From: an uncultured Gemmataceae bacterium
GTDB lineage: Bacteria > Planctomycetota > Planctomycetia > Gemmatales > Gemmataceae
Assembly: GCA_937923405.1 (NCBI GenBank)
Contig: CALDUY010000008.1
Location: 186,001 to 250,000, forward strand
Direction of reading: 5' to 3'
DNA length: 64,000 nt
How positions within the stretch are numbered: the stretch's first letter is position 1; each line of letters starts with the position of its first letter. The notes under the pieces were generated by a model. The model ran no database searches. It saw nothing but the letters and a program-made list of their open reading frames with translations, and was not told the origin of the DNA. Below are positions 47,142 to 56,134 of the stretch, piece after piece. Both the position numbers and the translations under genes were made by a program.

Positions 47142-47980
47142 GCCACATTTTCCAATTGATATTTTAATTTTAGCAAAGACTCATCAACCGCATCACTAAC
47201 GTTTCTCATTTTAATCCCAAGATCTTCAATTTTATGTATGCTTAGTTTACAGTTACTTCTACCTGATTTGACGATTTTTGAAAGCTGACTTTCATCAATA
47301 GGTGCGAAGCTAGCTTTCGAGTCAATTATTGCTTTATATCGATTCATAATCTCATAAGGAGAAATAGCTCCGGAATTCACCACATTATATATACCAATCG
47401 CTCGCTTATCAATTAGTTGATTAGCTACTTGCACAAAGTCATCGAGACAAGTCATCGAATTTTCTGTTGTGATCAGCTTTGTATAATTCCGCAATTTCAT
47501 AAACAAGTTTCTAGCATTCACCGATCCATCAAATGGCATTCTAATTCTCAAAATTAATACCGGATAATCTTTAAGCAGATCTTCCACAACTGCCTTCGAT
47601 TTTGAATAATAGCTTTGAATATAATTAGGATGGTCGTTTTCAGTAAAACCATTTCCGCTATTGTTACCGGCATAAATACAGCCAGAACTCAAATGAACCA
47701 ATTGAATATTTTGAAACTTTAAGCATTCTTCAAGCAACACAAGAGGTCCTGTCACATTACTATGAATAGTCTCAATCTTGTGGGTTTCACACCAGTCAAT
47801 GTTCGGAATCCCACATTTTCCCGCACAATTGATAATCACATCTGGCTTTTCAGCGTTAATAATATTACGCACTAGTTCTCGATCACATATATCTACATTC
47901 GCCTTCACAATGCTAGGATAAAATTGACAAAACTTCGATCCAATATATCCATTTCCCCCAAATAACAGACACCTTTTCAT
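47138..47980 (-). CDS. RmlD-like sugar nucleotide reductase (SDR family)
   Basis: About 280 residues from the ATG at 47980, with GGAGG five bases upstream; a start five codons earlier is possible. The N-terminus MKRCLLFGGNGYIGSKFC is the NAD(P)-binding motif; the middle has VIINCAGKCGIPNIDWCE, HLSSGCIYAG and YYSKSK (YxxxK). The pattern fits dTDP-4-keto sugar reductases (RmlD) or epimerases. With rfbA and rfbB beside it and no rfbC, the product may be a 6-deoxy-hexose other than rhamnose, or RfbC may be encoded elsewhere. Confidence 0.85.
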   Translation of the reverse strand: MKRCLLFGGNGYIGSKFCQFYPSIVKANVDICDRELVRNIINAEKPDVIINCAGKCGIPNIDWCETHKIETIHSNVTGPLVLLEECLKFQNIQLVHLSSGCIYAGNNSGNGFTENDHPNYIQSYYSKSKAVVEDLLKDYPVLILRIRMPFDGSVNARNLFMKLRNYTKLITTENSMTCLDDFVQVANQLIDKRAIGIYNVVNSGAISPYEIMNRYKAIIDSKASFAPIDESQLSKIVKSGRSNCKLSIHKIEDLGIKMRNVSDAVDESLLKLKYQLENVA

Positions 47981-48002
47981 ACTCGCCTCCACCAAAATAT
48001 TA

Positions 48003-49166
48003 TTATATAACTTGTTGATAAATATTTAATATACGCTGTGTCATCAACGAATCATCAAATTCCTTTAATGCTCTTTCCCTTGCCCCTTGTGACAATTTCA
48101 TTCTTAGTTTTTCATCTTTGAAAAGCCTCATCGCAGCATGAGCTAATGCATCTACATTATTTATTGGGACTGTCAGACCCGATTGCTCATGCTGACTCAC
48201 CCATGTTACACCACTACCATTTATGTTACAATTGATCACTGGACATCCGCAAGCCATAGCTTCAATTTGCACAATCCCAAAAGCCTCGCTTCTCGCACTA
48301 CTTGGAAACAACAATGCAGTTGCAGCATGATACAAGCTTATCAGTTCTTCATCATTTACGTTATTCACAAAAACTACTTTGTCATTAACTTTCAAATCTT
48401 CTGTCAATTTTATCAATTCACCTTTGAGAGGTCCATCACCAACACATATCAACTTTCCGGGAAGTGATCTTATTGCTCGCACTGCAATATCGATTGATTT
48501 ATAATATACATGTCTTCCCACACTTAACCAAATTGGATCTCCATACTGCTCTTTTATTTCTTTCGATCTTTCTAGCAATTTGGGTTCTGGTCGCACATAC
48601 TTTTTAAGATCAATCCCATATGGAACTACGCATAACTTTTGCTTAAACAGAGTTAACTCTGGAGACGATTCTGCATATTCTTGCGAAGACACTATAATTG
48701 CAGAAGATTTTTTGTATATTTGGCGATTAATCGGCTTAATTATTTGCTTTAACTTCGCCTGCTTAACAATGTCGCTATGATGGGTAATCACATATCTACA
48801 TCTATTTATTATTGGCCATAGTGATATAGCCATTGTTGGGTTCGGTGCATGAAAGTGCATTAAGTTAACTCGCCATGACTTTATCCAGGATCCTAATTTT
48901 ATTAGGCCAGGGCATATATCAAATTTTGCCAAAGTGCCTATTTTTCCAACTCTAGTTAGATTAATCTTATTACTGCATTCTGAGGATGTTTTTGTTTTTG
49001 CAAAAGTATTCCAAGTAGTGTCTCGACCATTTTCATCTAAATGGTTCACACAAACGACATGTACATCTAATCCACTTTCACTCTGTTTTTTTGCTAAAGT
49101 CAACACATGACTCTCAATCCCACCTGTTGCTGGATAATAATACTTGACTAAGTGGCATACTTTCAT
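48003..49166 (-). CDS. GT4 family glycosyltransferase
   Basis: A 387-residue group 1 glycosyltransferase. The acceptor domain begins VCHLVKYYYPATGGIESHV, and the donor domain has WLSVGRHVYYKSID, CVGDGPLKGEL and SSARSEAFGIVQIEAMACG with the E-x7-E motif. It is the first gene of the minus-strand sugar operon, 22 bases upstream of the RmlD-like gene. It differs strongly from the glycosyltransferase at 43996-45150, so the two probably add different sugars. Confidence 0.93.
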   Translation of the reverse strand: MKVCHLVKYYYPATGGIESHVLTLAKKQSESGLDVHVVCVNHLDENGRDTTWNTFAKTKTSSECSNKINLTRVGKIGTLAKFDICPGLIKLGSWIKSWRVNLMHFHAPNPTMAISLWPIINRCRYVITHHSDIVKQAKLKQIIKPINRQIYKKSSAIIVSSQEYAESSPELTLFKQKLCVVPYGIDLKKYVRPEPKLLERSKEIKEQYGDPIWLSVGRHVYYKSIDIAVRAIRSLPGKLICVGDGPLKGELIKLTEDLKVNDKVVFVNNVNDEELISLYHAATALLFPSSARSEAFGIVQIEAMACGCPVINCNINGSGVTWVSQHEQSGLTVPINNVDALAHAAMRLFKDEKLRMKLSQGARERALKEFDDSLMTQRILNIYQQVI

Positions 49167-49287
49167 CGAGTTACTCTACCCTAATGCTAACTCGGACATT
49201 TTTAAGAACGCATCCTCAGTTTACTCTTTTTGTAATCATTCTCAAAATCATTTTACTTTGCACAACCCTTAATCTCCACTGTCTTGT

Positions 49288-49320
49288 GTGCCGATGTGTT
49301 CTGGTAGATAACATCGGCAC
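49288..49320 (+). promoter_or_regulatory. Hairpin in the leader of the polysaccharide export operon
   Basis: A perfect 10-bp stem (GTGCCGATGT and complement) with a 13-base loop lies 48 bases before the lipoprotein ATG. There is no U-run after it, so it is more likely a leader structure or protein-binding site than a terminator. Confidence 0.45.
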
Positions 49321-49367
49321 CGCATGGATGCGCTGCCCTGGTAGCGACAATCAAGGGCCAAGCGAGG

Positions 49368-50030
49368 ATGAGACCCAACATCACTCTATGTCTTGTGAGT
49401 TGCCTCCTGGGCGGGTGTCTATCGCCTCGCCCCTCCGCACCATCGACCTTTTTACATCTTGCTGGCAGGAATATAACAGAATCTTCCTGCAGATGCATCG
49501 ATGATCAAGTATTTAAACACACTGCTGAAAAATATGCACAATCTGCTTGGTCTTCCGTATGCAAATTGGCACCAGATGGTTCCTTGTCACGACACTATAA
49601 AGATGGATTTATTGAAGGTTACATCGATTACCTCGACGCAGGCGGTACTGGTGAACCTCCTGCGATGCCTCCCTTTAAGTATGGGCTTCATCTTTACCAA
49701 ACTGTCGAAGGTCGCCAAGCAGTGCGAGATTGGTTTGCAGGATTTCGCCACGGCGCTCTCATTGCTAAATCTAGCGGATTTCGTGAGTTAATCATCGTGC
49801 CATTGGCTTCTTATCCTTGCGAACCTCCGCAAATATCATTTTATCTTCCACCTAATAAAACGAATGACACTCAACGTCGTGATTTATACTCAGTTCCTCC
49901 TTCAAAGCCTCAAAGTGAGATTTTACCCGCTCCAAAAAGCACTAGCGACACCAGTGTTGAAAAGCCAAAAGTTCGTTTACTTCTACCTGAACCGTTACCT
50001 ATTGCTTTTCAGCAAGGAGGATCCCGGTGA
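49368..50030 (+). CDS. Lipoprotein upstream of the Wza-like exporter
   Basis: A 220-residue protein with a lipoprotein signal (LCLVSCLLGGCLSPRP, Cys at about 17). The GAGG before the ATG is directly adjacent, so initiation may be weak. The middle (about 55-145) has YKDGFIEGYIDYLDAGGTGE, PPFKYGLHLYQTVEGRQAVR and DWFAGFRHGALIAK; I do not recognise a domain. The C-terminal 60 residues are Pro/Ser/Lys-rich. Its stop overlaps the start of the export gene by 4 bases, so it very likely works with that protein in the outer membrane. Confidence 0.8.
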   Translation: MRPNITLCLVSCLLGGCLSPRPSAPSTFLHLAGRNITESSCRCIDDQVFKHTAEKYAQSAWSSVCKLAPDGSLSRHYKDGFIEGYIDYLDAGGTGEPPAMPPFKYGLHLYQTVEGRQAVRDWFAGFRHGALIAKSSGFRELIIVPLASYPCEPPQISFYLPPNKTNDTQRRDLYSVPPSKPQSEILPAPKSTSDTSVEKPKVRLLLPEPLPIAFQQGGSR

Positions 50031-51376
50031 ATACTAACCTCATTCGTCATCACCGGTTTGCACCAGCATTAATTCTGATCCTCATCGGTGTCATTTGTGG
50101 ATGCGCGGCTGTCACCAATCCGGTTGCCGAAGGTATACCTGTTCGTCGATTACCTCCAGAAGTTTTTGCAGAGAGTAGAGAATTTGACCAACCAATTGCC
50201 TTGACGCTTTTACGTCAAGATCCACCTGAAGTATACCGTTTAGCGGCAGGTGATGTAATTGGAGTATGGATCGAGGGTATTTTTGGCGACAAAAATTTAC
50301 CTCCTCCAGTGCGAGTGCCAGAGACTGGCTCTGTACCTCCCTCATTAGGATTTCCTTTTCCGGTACGTGATAATGGAACTGTACCATTGCCTCTTGTAGA
50401 TCCTGTAAAGGTTGAGGGTTTATCATTAGCTGAAGCTCAAGATAAAATCACTGAAGCATACACAGTAACAAAAAAGATTCTCAAACCCGGAAGAGAAAGT
50501 ATCATCGTCACACTTGTAAAGCCACGATCCTATCGCGTAATGGTTCTTCGTGAAGATGCGGGTGGATCGACCTTCGGCACTACCGGTGGATATACTGGAG
50601 GCTTTGGAGCCGGTGGTAGTTTCTTTACCGAACAGCGACGTACTGCAGGTTTTGCCTTGGATTTACCAGCCTACGAGAATGATGTTCTCAACGCACTGAC
50701 CAGATCTGGTGGATTGCCTGGCACTGATGCAGAAAACGAAATTATTCTCGAACGAGGTGCGGCAAAAACTCAATCGACATTTGATCCATCCAAGCCTGGT
50801 TCAGTTGATGAATTCATAAACCGAATCCAAGGACAATCTCAACAAACAATTCGCATTCCGCTACGAGTACGACCAGGCAAAGAACTAAATTTAACGAAAG
50901 AGGATATTATCTTGAATAATGGTGATGTAATCTATGTAAAAGCAAGAAAAGGCGAAATGTTCTACACTGCTGGACTGTTACCAGCTCGAGCGTTTCCCTT
51001 GCCACGAGATCGCGACTTAGACATCCTCCAAGCACTTGCAATTGTTGGCGCACCGTTGATTAACGGTGGTATCAATGCCAATAATTTCACTGGTCTATTA
51101 CAACAGTCTGGTTTAGGTTTTCCATCGCCAAGCCAAGTAACCGTCATTCGAAAAACTTGTACCGGTAGTCAGATACCAATTTTGGTCGACGTAAATCGGG
51201 CATTTCGAGACCCTCGTGAACGCATCCTTATACAGGCTGGCGACATTATTGTGATGCAATCGACTGTGAAAGAAGCCACTGCACAATACCTGACTACTAA
51301 CTTGAGATTTGATATCTTTAGCACGCTTATTCGACAACGTGATTTGACGATGACTGGAGCAGGAAACGCACCATAA
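50027..51376 (+). CDS. Polysaccharide export lipoprotein, Wza-like
   Basis: A 449-residue protein starting at GTG 50027 behind an ideal AAGGAGG site. The lipoprotein signal has its Cys in IGVICGCAA. The polysaccharide export domain starts YRLAAGDVIGVWIEGIFGD, with DNGTVPLPLVDPVKVEGLSL (Poly_export) following, and then SLBB-type units (YRVMVLREDAGG, and GEMFYTAGLLPARAFPLPR). Wza-like proteins form the outer-membrane pore for capsule or exopolysaccharide. It is coupled to the upstream lipoprotein and faces the wzc and cpsB genes. Confidence 0.92.
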   Translation: MNTNLIRHHRFAPALILILIGVICGCAAVTNPVAEGIPVRRLPPEVFAESREFDQPIALTLLRQDPPEVYRLAAGDVIGVWIEGIFGDKNLPPPVRVPETGSVPPSLGFPFPVRDNGTVPLPLVDPVKVEGLSLAEAQDKITEAYTVTKKILKPGRESIIVTLVKPRSYRVMVLREDAGGSTFGTTGGYTGGFGAGGSFFTEQRRTAGFALDLPAYENDVLNALTRSGGLPGTDAENEIILERGAAKTQSTFDPSKPGSVDEFINRIQGQSQQTIRIPLRVRPGKELNLTKEDIILNNGDVIYVKARKGEMFYTAGLLPARAFPLPRDRDLDILQALAIVGAPLINGGINANNFTGLLQQSGLGFPSPSQVTVIRKTCTGSQIPILVDVNRAFRDPRERILIQAGDIIVMQSTVKEATAQYLTTNLRFDIFSTLIRQRDLTMTGAGNAP

Positions 51377-51409
51377 ACTACCTCGATACCGGTTTACCAC
51401 TACTCAACA

Positions 51410-51446
51410 ATCGTTCGAGGCCATCAATTCATTGACCTCGAACGAT
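51410..51446. terminator. Terminator hairpin between wza-like and cpsB-like genes
   Basis: An 11-bp stem (ATCGTTCGAGG and complement) encloses a second small stem (TCAAT/ATTGA). It lies between converging genes and is followed by GTTGTTT. It probably ends the export gene transcript. Confidence 0.65.
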
Positions 51447-51483
51447 GTTGTTTACCAAGATAAAACCAAAAACAATAATGTGA

Positions 51484-52260
51484 TTACCACAAACGTAACA
51501 CAGACCACCAACGACGTTCAACGGCAGGCGTTTTCACATGCACTGGTTGTCCTTTCAACACTCTTAATCCGTTTTGAAAACAAATATCCTTTGCCATCGA
51601 CTCATTTGTCCAATCAACAATCTTTTTATATGCTGCAATCACCAAGGGCTGTCTTTTACGCGGTGAGTGCCCGTCAGAACCCAAGAAGTGAACACACCCT
51701 CTTCGAATCCAATCTCGCAAAGCTTTACTATCCTCTTTAGTTTCGGGATTAGTTACACTTTTAGTGGATATCTGCACAAGACAACCTAAATGAATTAACT
51801 CCTCAATAGTTCCTGGTTCATGAAGTAGTTCCGGATAAAGCTCTGGATGAGCTAAAATGATCCTAACCCCTATTTGAGTAAATTGACGAACAGTTGATCG
51901 GAGATCAACAAAAACTCCATGAGGCATTTCAACTAGCAGATGACGTCCATGATCTCCGAGACTTACCAACTTACCCATTTTCCATCGTGTCAATAAATCC
52001 GGGCAAGCCATTACTTCAGCGGCCGCATGAACTTCTAACTGGATACGAGCATCCGCAATTTTTTGTCGTAATTCATTAACTGCGACTCGTATCGAATCTC
52101 CCTGAACATTCCATCGTTCACATTGATGAGCTAATGCAGCAACATGACTTACTCCTTGCTCAGCCAAAATTCTACACATGGCTAACGAGTCATCCCAATT
52201 GCGAGGGCCATCATCTAACCCTGCAAGCAAATGACAATGCAAATCTACCATATTGATCAT
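51484..52260 (-). CDS. CpsB/CapC-type tyrosine-protein phosphatase (PHP family)
   Basis: About 258 residues from the ATG at 52260; TTG two codons earlier or ATG at 52251 are alternatives. The PHP metal-site motifs are present: DLHCHLLAGLDDGP at the N-terminus, AALAHQ, ILAHPE and LGSDGHS. Such phosphatases remove phosphate from the tyrosine tail of Wzc-type kinases. It follows that kinase gene on the same strand with 22 bases between them. Confidence 0.92.
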   Translation of the reverse strand: MINMVDLHCHLLAGLDDGPRNWDDSLAMCRILAEQGVSHVAALAHQCERWNVQGDSIRVAVNELRQKIADARIQLEVHAAAEVMACPDLLTRWKMGKLVSLGDHGRHLLVEMPHGVFVDLRSTVRQFTQIGVRIILAHPELYPELLHEPGTIEELIHLGCLVQISTKSVTNPETKEDSKALRDWIRRGCVHFLGSDGHSPRKRQPLVIAAYKKIVDWTNESMAKDICFQNGLRVLKGQPVHVKTPAVERRWWSVLRLW

Positions 52261-52282
52261 TGACAAACTCGATTGATATTAG

Positions 52283-54577
52283 CTAGTTGCGATTGCTACT
52301 CAGCTTAGTTTCTTGTACTTCATCATTATCAGTTGTGGTATAATCCGAGGTATAACTATAGGTATACTCATAGTGCTCGTAGCCGTACCCAGACATAGCC
52401 CCTTGTTTTCCAACACCATTTACAACAACGCCAAAAACATGAACCTTTAGCCCAGCAAGAATGTCGCGAGCTCGCTCAGCAGAAGGTCGACCGTTTTTGG
52501 ATACTCGAATAGTAAGAATCACTCCGTCCACTCTTGGAGCGACAGCACAAGGATCGCTTACAGCAAGAAGCGGAGGAGTGTCCACGAGAACATAGTCGAA
52601 TTGATCTCGCATAACATCCAAAATTTCTGCCAATCGCTGATGGGTAAGCAGCTCAGCTGGATTCGAAGGACGTGGCCCGGCAGGCAAAATGGATAAGTTC
52701 GGGATGATAGTTTTCTGGATCACGTCAGGGATCTCAGCAACATCAGTAATCAATTGTGCCAAACCAACTTTCGCAGATAAGCCGAACATTCGATGCACTC
52801 GCGGACGTCGAAGATCAGCATCAATTAGCACAACTCTTCGACCGGATTGAGCAATTGTAATCGCAAGATTGGCTATCAGTGTAGATTTACCATCGCTCAT
52901 ATTTGGACTAGTAACTTGAATAACTTTGTGTCGCTCACCTTGAGTGCTAAAATATAACGATGTTCTTACACTTCGATAAGCTTCTGCCTCCATCGAGTTG
53001 GGGCGATGAAGAGCACATAAAGACGCATCAATTTGAATAGGTTGTCCAGAATCATCCAGTAATTCAACTGGATCATTGGTATGAGCCAGGTAAGGAATAT
53101 GACCAACAATCGGTAAACCAAGACGTTTACGAATTTCTTCAGGAGTTCGGAAACTTTTATCTGCCATATCTAAAAGATAGGCAAGTCCCATTCCTGCTAC
53201 TAAGCCTAACATTAAACCGCTGAGAACAATCTGCGTCATCACGGGAGAAACTTTGTAACCAATGCTAGGTTCCGTGATAACTTTGGCTTCAAATCCACCA
53301 TCCTTGATGAGAGAAATTTCTTCGAGACGTTTCAAGGTTTGTTCCAAAACTCGATTAGTTCGCGCAATATCAGCACGATAAGAATCATCTTGAAACTCAA
53401 TATGTTCAAGATTACGTGCTTTCCGAGATTCTTCTTCGATGACATTAACAAGAGCATTATTTGAGGATTCCAACAATGCTAATTCATGTTTGAGCATCTC
53501 GACTTGTGCTTCAATTTTCTTTTCTATCCTTTTAGTAGCATCTTCACTGGAATCATCGTATTGGCGCTTAGATATAGTATCAATTTTATCGAAGTAATTT
53601 TTAGTCATGAAAATCTGTTCACGAACTCGAATTACTTCAGGATGATCTTCGCCATAATCTTGAAGCAGAGCCTTTTCTTTCAAATAAAGAGGAAACAAGG
53701 TGGCTTCTAATTCTTTTTCCATTGCTGTTTCTTTGGCTTCGCGCTCAAATGGACGAGTCGCAAGCGAAAGAATTGCAGTTGGTGACTTTCCTTCAATTTT
53801 AGCTTTTTGAATTGCAAGAATTCTTTGACGAATTTCTTCCGCTCGTGAATCCAATCCAGTTTGCTTTTGTTGAAGCTCTTTTATTCTCATCAAATGAATA
53901 TTTGTGCCGTCGGGACCTCGCCACATCAATGGATTGTTAGCTCGAAATGTTCTATATGCATCCTCTTTCTGCTTTAGATCTTTCGTCAGAATATCACGAG
54001 CATTAGTAATCAATTGAACAGTGTTGTTGCTAACATTCTGATAGGTTGCATCTAGAAATTCTCGGTAACTCGCAATGACCGCAGAGATAACCAACTTCGT
54101 ATCACCTGGTTCAATGCCTCGATAGCTCAATTCGATGATATTTTTCGGAGCTGAGTCATCTTTACCTCCACTTCGACTCGCTGAAAGTCCTCCAATGATT
54201 ACTCCTGTTGGATCGCTTACATTGGCAAATGATTTTAGTTTCTTCAGTTCTTTTTTCTCAACTGCTGTACTTACTACAAGAGGGCTTTTGATGAGCACCA
54301 AATGTGTAGCAACATAATCCTCAAAATAGGATGATCTTGGGTCTCCGCCAGACACTGGCAGCGCGTCTGAACTACGTTTCACGACCAGTATCGAGGCATT
54401 TGATTGATAGACAGGTTGCTTCTGGGCATAGACCAGAATACCACCCACCAAACCAAGCGCTGCTCCAAGCACAATTAGCCATTTGTGCTGAAGCATGATC
54501 TGAAGAATGTTTCGAGAGGTTACAGAAACCGATGTCTCTAGCGGGGCTGGAGCATTATCCATAGTAGTATTCATCAT
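52283..54577 (-). CDS. Wzc-like polysaccharide co-polymerase and tyrosine autokinase
   Basis: A 764-residue protein with GGAG nine bases before the first ATG. Two membrane segments (about 32-52, and near 460-480) flank a large extracytoplasmic Wzz domain with long coiled coils (about 200-430). The cytoplasmic kinase has Walker A at about 557-566 (NMSDGKST), A' with VVLIDADLRRPR, and Walker B in VLVDTPPLL. The C-terminus holds a cluster of tyrosines (YGYEHYEYTYSYTSDY) for autophosphorylation. It controls chain length and export with the Wza-like protein, and CpsB reverses its phosphorylation. Confidence 0.95.
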   Translation of the reverse strand: MMNTTMDNAPAPLETSVSVTSRNILQIMLQHKWLIVLGAALGLVGGILVYAQKQPVYQSNASILVVKRSSDALPVSGGDPRSSYFEDYVATHLVLIKSPLVVSTAVEKKELKKLKSFANVSDPTGVIIGGLSASRSGGKDDSAPKNIIELSYRGIEPGDTKLVISAVIASYREFLDATYQNVSNNTVQLITNARDILTKDLKQKEDAYRTFRANNPLMWRGPDGTNIHLMRIKELQQKQTGLDSRAEEIRQRILAIQKAKIEGKSPTAILSLATRPFEREAKETAMEKELEATLFPLYLKEKALLQDYGEDHPEVIRVREQIFMTKNYFDKIDTISKRQYDDSSEDATKRIEKKIEAQVEMLKHELALLESSNNALVNVIEEESRKARNLEHIEFQDDSYRADIARTNRVLEQTLKRLEEISLIKDGGFEAKVITEPSIGYKVSPVMTQIVLSGLMLGLVAGMGLAYLLDMADKSFRTPEEIRKRLGLPIVGHIPYLAHTNDPVELLDDSGQPIQIDASLCALHRPNSMEAEAYRSVRTSLYFSTQGERHKVIQVTSPNMSDGKSTLIANLAITIAQSGRRVVLIDADLRRPRVHRMFGLSAKVGLAQLITDVAEIPDVIQKTIIPNLSILPAGPRPSNPAELLTHQRLAEILDVMRDQFDYVLVDTPPLLAVSDPCAVAPRVDGVILTIRVSKNGRPSAERARDILAGLKVHVFGVVVNGVGKQGAMSGYGYEHYEYTYSYTSDYTTTDNDEVQETKLSSNRN

Positions 54578-54604
54578 TGATGTAGACTCCGTGCTGGTAT
54601 AGAG

Positions 54605-56134
54605 TTACTTTGCATGAACTGGTTGATAGTTAGTTTGAGTGGAACGTTGCCAGTTCGATTTATTATCTTTGATGGCATTCCATTGTTCGAGTACTTCCTC
54701 AATTTGCTCGGCGACTTCTCCTACCACTGCCATTTTTTTCCAGACCGGTTCATCATCCGAATAACCGGAAATCATTACACGACCTACCGCTTTTCCATTG
54801 GCAGTCAGTGGTAGATCGGCATACCAGACCTCTGATTCTTCCGCTCCAAAAGGTGCTTCACCTCGACTCCATCGTGCATGATAGCCTTCATGAACGGCGG
54901 GAGCGTTAACATCTAGAACTAAACTTTTTAGGTTCAATGTTGTAGTTGAATCGAGTAAGCGTTCCCATAAATCGCTCCAATTCACCGACCCTTGGAGACG
55001 AATCTGGACTTGATGACCATTCGTCGGAGCTTTTCCGGTCATCGTTCGAGCAATGGCACTGCAGGATTTTAATACGAGCATTAATTCCACATGACCGAAT
55101 AGTCGAGTGGTTACCAAAATCAAAACCACGGCGGATGCGGAACTGAAGGCTAGTAGGTCGTTCTGAAATGCGATGTGAGCGATGACGCCAAACATCGAGA
55201 GAAGAGATAGTCCACTGACTAGAAGTAGTACCATCGGTCTGGAAAGACCTGTTTCTAACAAGCGATGATGCAGGTGTCCTCGATCAGTAGTGTAGATGCT
55301 GCGACCAGTGAGCTTACGGCGAAGTATGGCAGCGGTTGTATCTAAGATAGGAATAATCAGCAACGCAAGTGGAGCGGCCAGAGCCACTGTGGTAGGTCCC
55401 TTAAGTGAACAACGAATTGCTAGCACTCCAATCACCAAGCCGACAAGCATGCTGCCAGCATCGCCGAGGAATATGCTCGCAGGAGGAAGATTGAAGCAAA
55501 GAAAACCTACCAAGGCACCGGCCAATATGGCAGCGATGCACGCCTCCGGCCAAAAGCCCAGCCAAACCGAAATTAGGGCAATTCCCAGACAAATAATTGT
55601 TCCCACACTTCCAAGAAGACCATCCATTCCATCAATAAGATTCAGCGAGTTGATGGCACCAAGCAACCAGAACATAGTAAGCAGCCAAGAGAACATGCCC
55701 AGCTCAAACCGATAGCCAAGCAGGTTTACTGCTTCCACCCGAACACCAAAGTAGATGACAAGCAAAACAGCAACAATCTGACCCGCTAACTTATGCCGAC
55801 CACGCAACTGATGACGATCATCGAGAATTCCGATGACACAAATCACTACTGCCCCCAGAAGCAACCCAAGCATGGGAGTGAGAGCAGGCTCAAACAATTC
55901 GCGTAGTGTTACGGAAACTACCAAGGCAACAGCAAGGACGACAAAACAGGTAAGAAATATCGCGATTCCGCCAGCAACGGGAATGGGAACAGGATGCATC
56001 TTGCGGCGACCGTCCGGTTCATCAATTAAACCAACGGAAAACGCAAACCGTCGAATGCAAGGGGTGAGAATTAACATCCCAACGAGACTACTGGTGAATA
56101 GTCCGAAGAGAATCCAGTAGAAGGGGTTCATCAT
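54605..56134 (-). CDS. WecA-like undecaprenyl-phosphate sugar-1-phosphate transferase with C-terminal extension
   Basis: About 509 residues from the ATG at 56134 behind AGAGG. Ten or eleven membrane segments fill residues 1-350. The MraY/WecA motifs are clear: DDRHQLRGRHKLAGQ near 105, NLIDGMDGLLGSVG near 165, FLGDAGSMLVG near 230 and DRGHLHHRLLETG near 290. It starts the lipid-linked sugar chain. Unlike E. coli WecA it carries about 150 extra residues at the C-terminus (from about 370), probably cytoplasmic, with QIRLQGSVNWSDLWERLLD and EVWYADLPLTANGKAVGRV. I do not recognise this part. It lies 27 bases upstream of the wzc-like gene. Confidence 0.92.
   Translation of the reverse strand: MMNPFYWILFGLFTSSLVGMLILTPCIRRFAFSVGLIDEPDGRRKMHPVPIPVAGGIAIFLTCFVVLAVALVVSVTLRELFEPALTPMLGLLLGAVVICVIGILDDRHQLRGRHKLAGQIVAVLLVIYFGVRVEAVNLLGYRFELGMFSWLLTMFWLLGAINSLNLIDGMDGLLGSVGTIICLGIALISVWLGFWPEACIAAILAGALVGFLCFNLPPASIFLGDAGSMLVGLVIGVLAIRCSLKGPTTVALAAPLALLIIPILDTTAAILRRKLTGRSIYTTDRGHLHHRLLETGLSRPMVLLLVSGLSLLSMFGVIAHIAFQNDLLAFSSASAVVLILVTTRLFGHVELMLVLKSCSAIARTMTGKAPTNGHQVQIRLQGSVNWSDLWERLLDSTTTLNLKSLVLDVNAPAVHEGYHARWSRGEAPFGAEESEVWYADLPLTANGKAVGRVMISGYSDDEPVWKKMAVVGEVAEQIEEVLEQWNAIKDNKSNWQRSTQTNYQPVHAK

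Noticed and set aside
43996..49166. The sugar operon as a simple horizontally acquired island
   Set aside because: The AT-rich composition already starts in yajC and secDF, and no integrase, insertion sequence or tRNA boundary is present.
49184..49504. A 106-codon plus-strand frame before the lipoprotein gene
   Set aside because: It overlaps the start of the better supported lipoprotein frame, and its hydrophobic start has no ribosome site.
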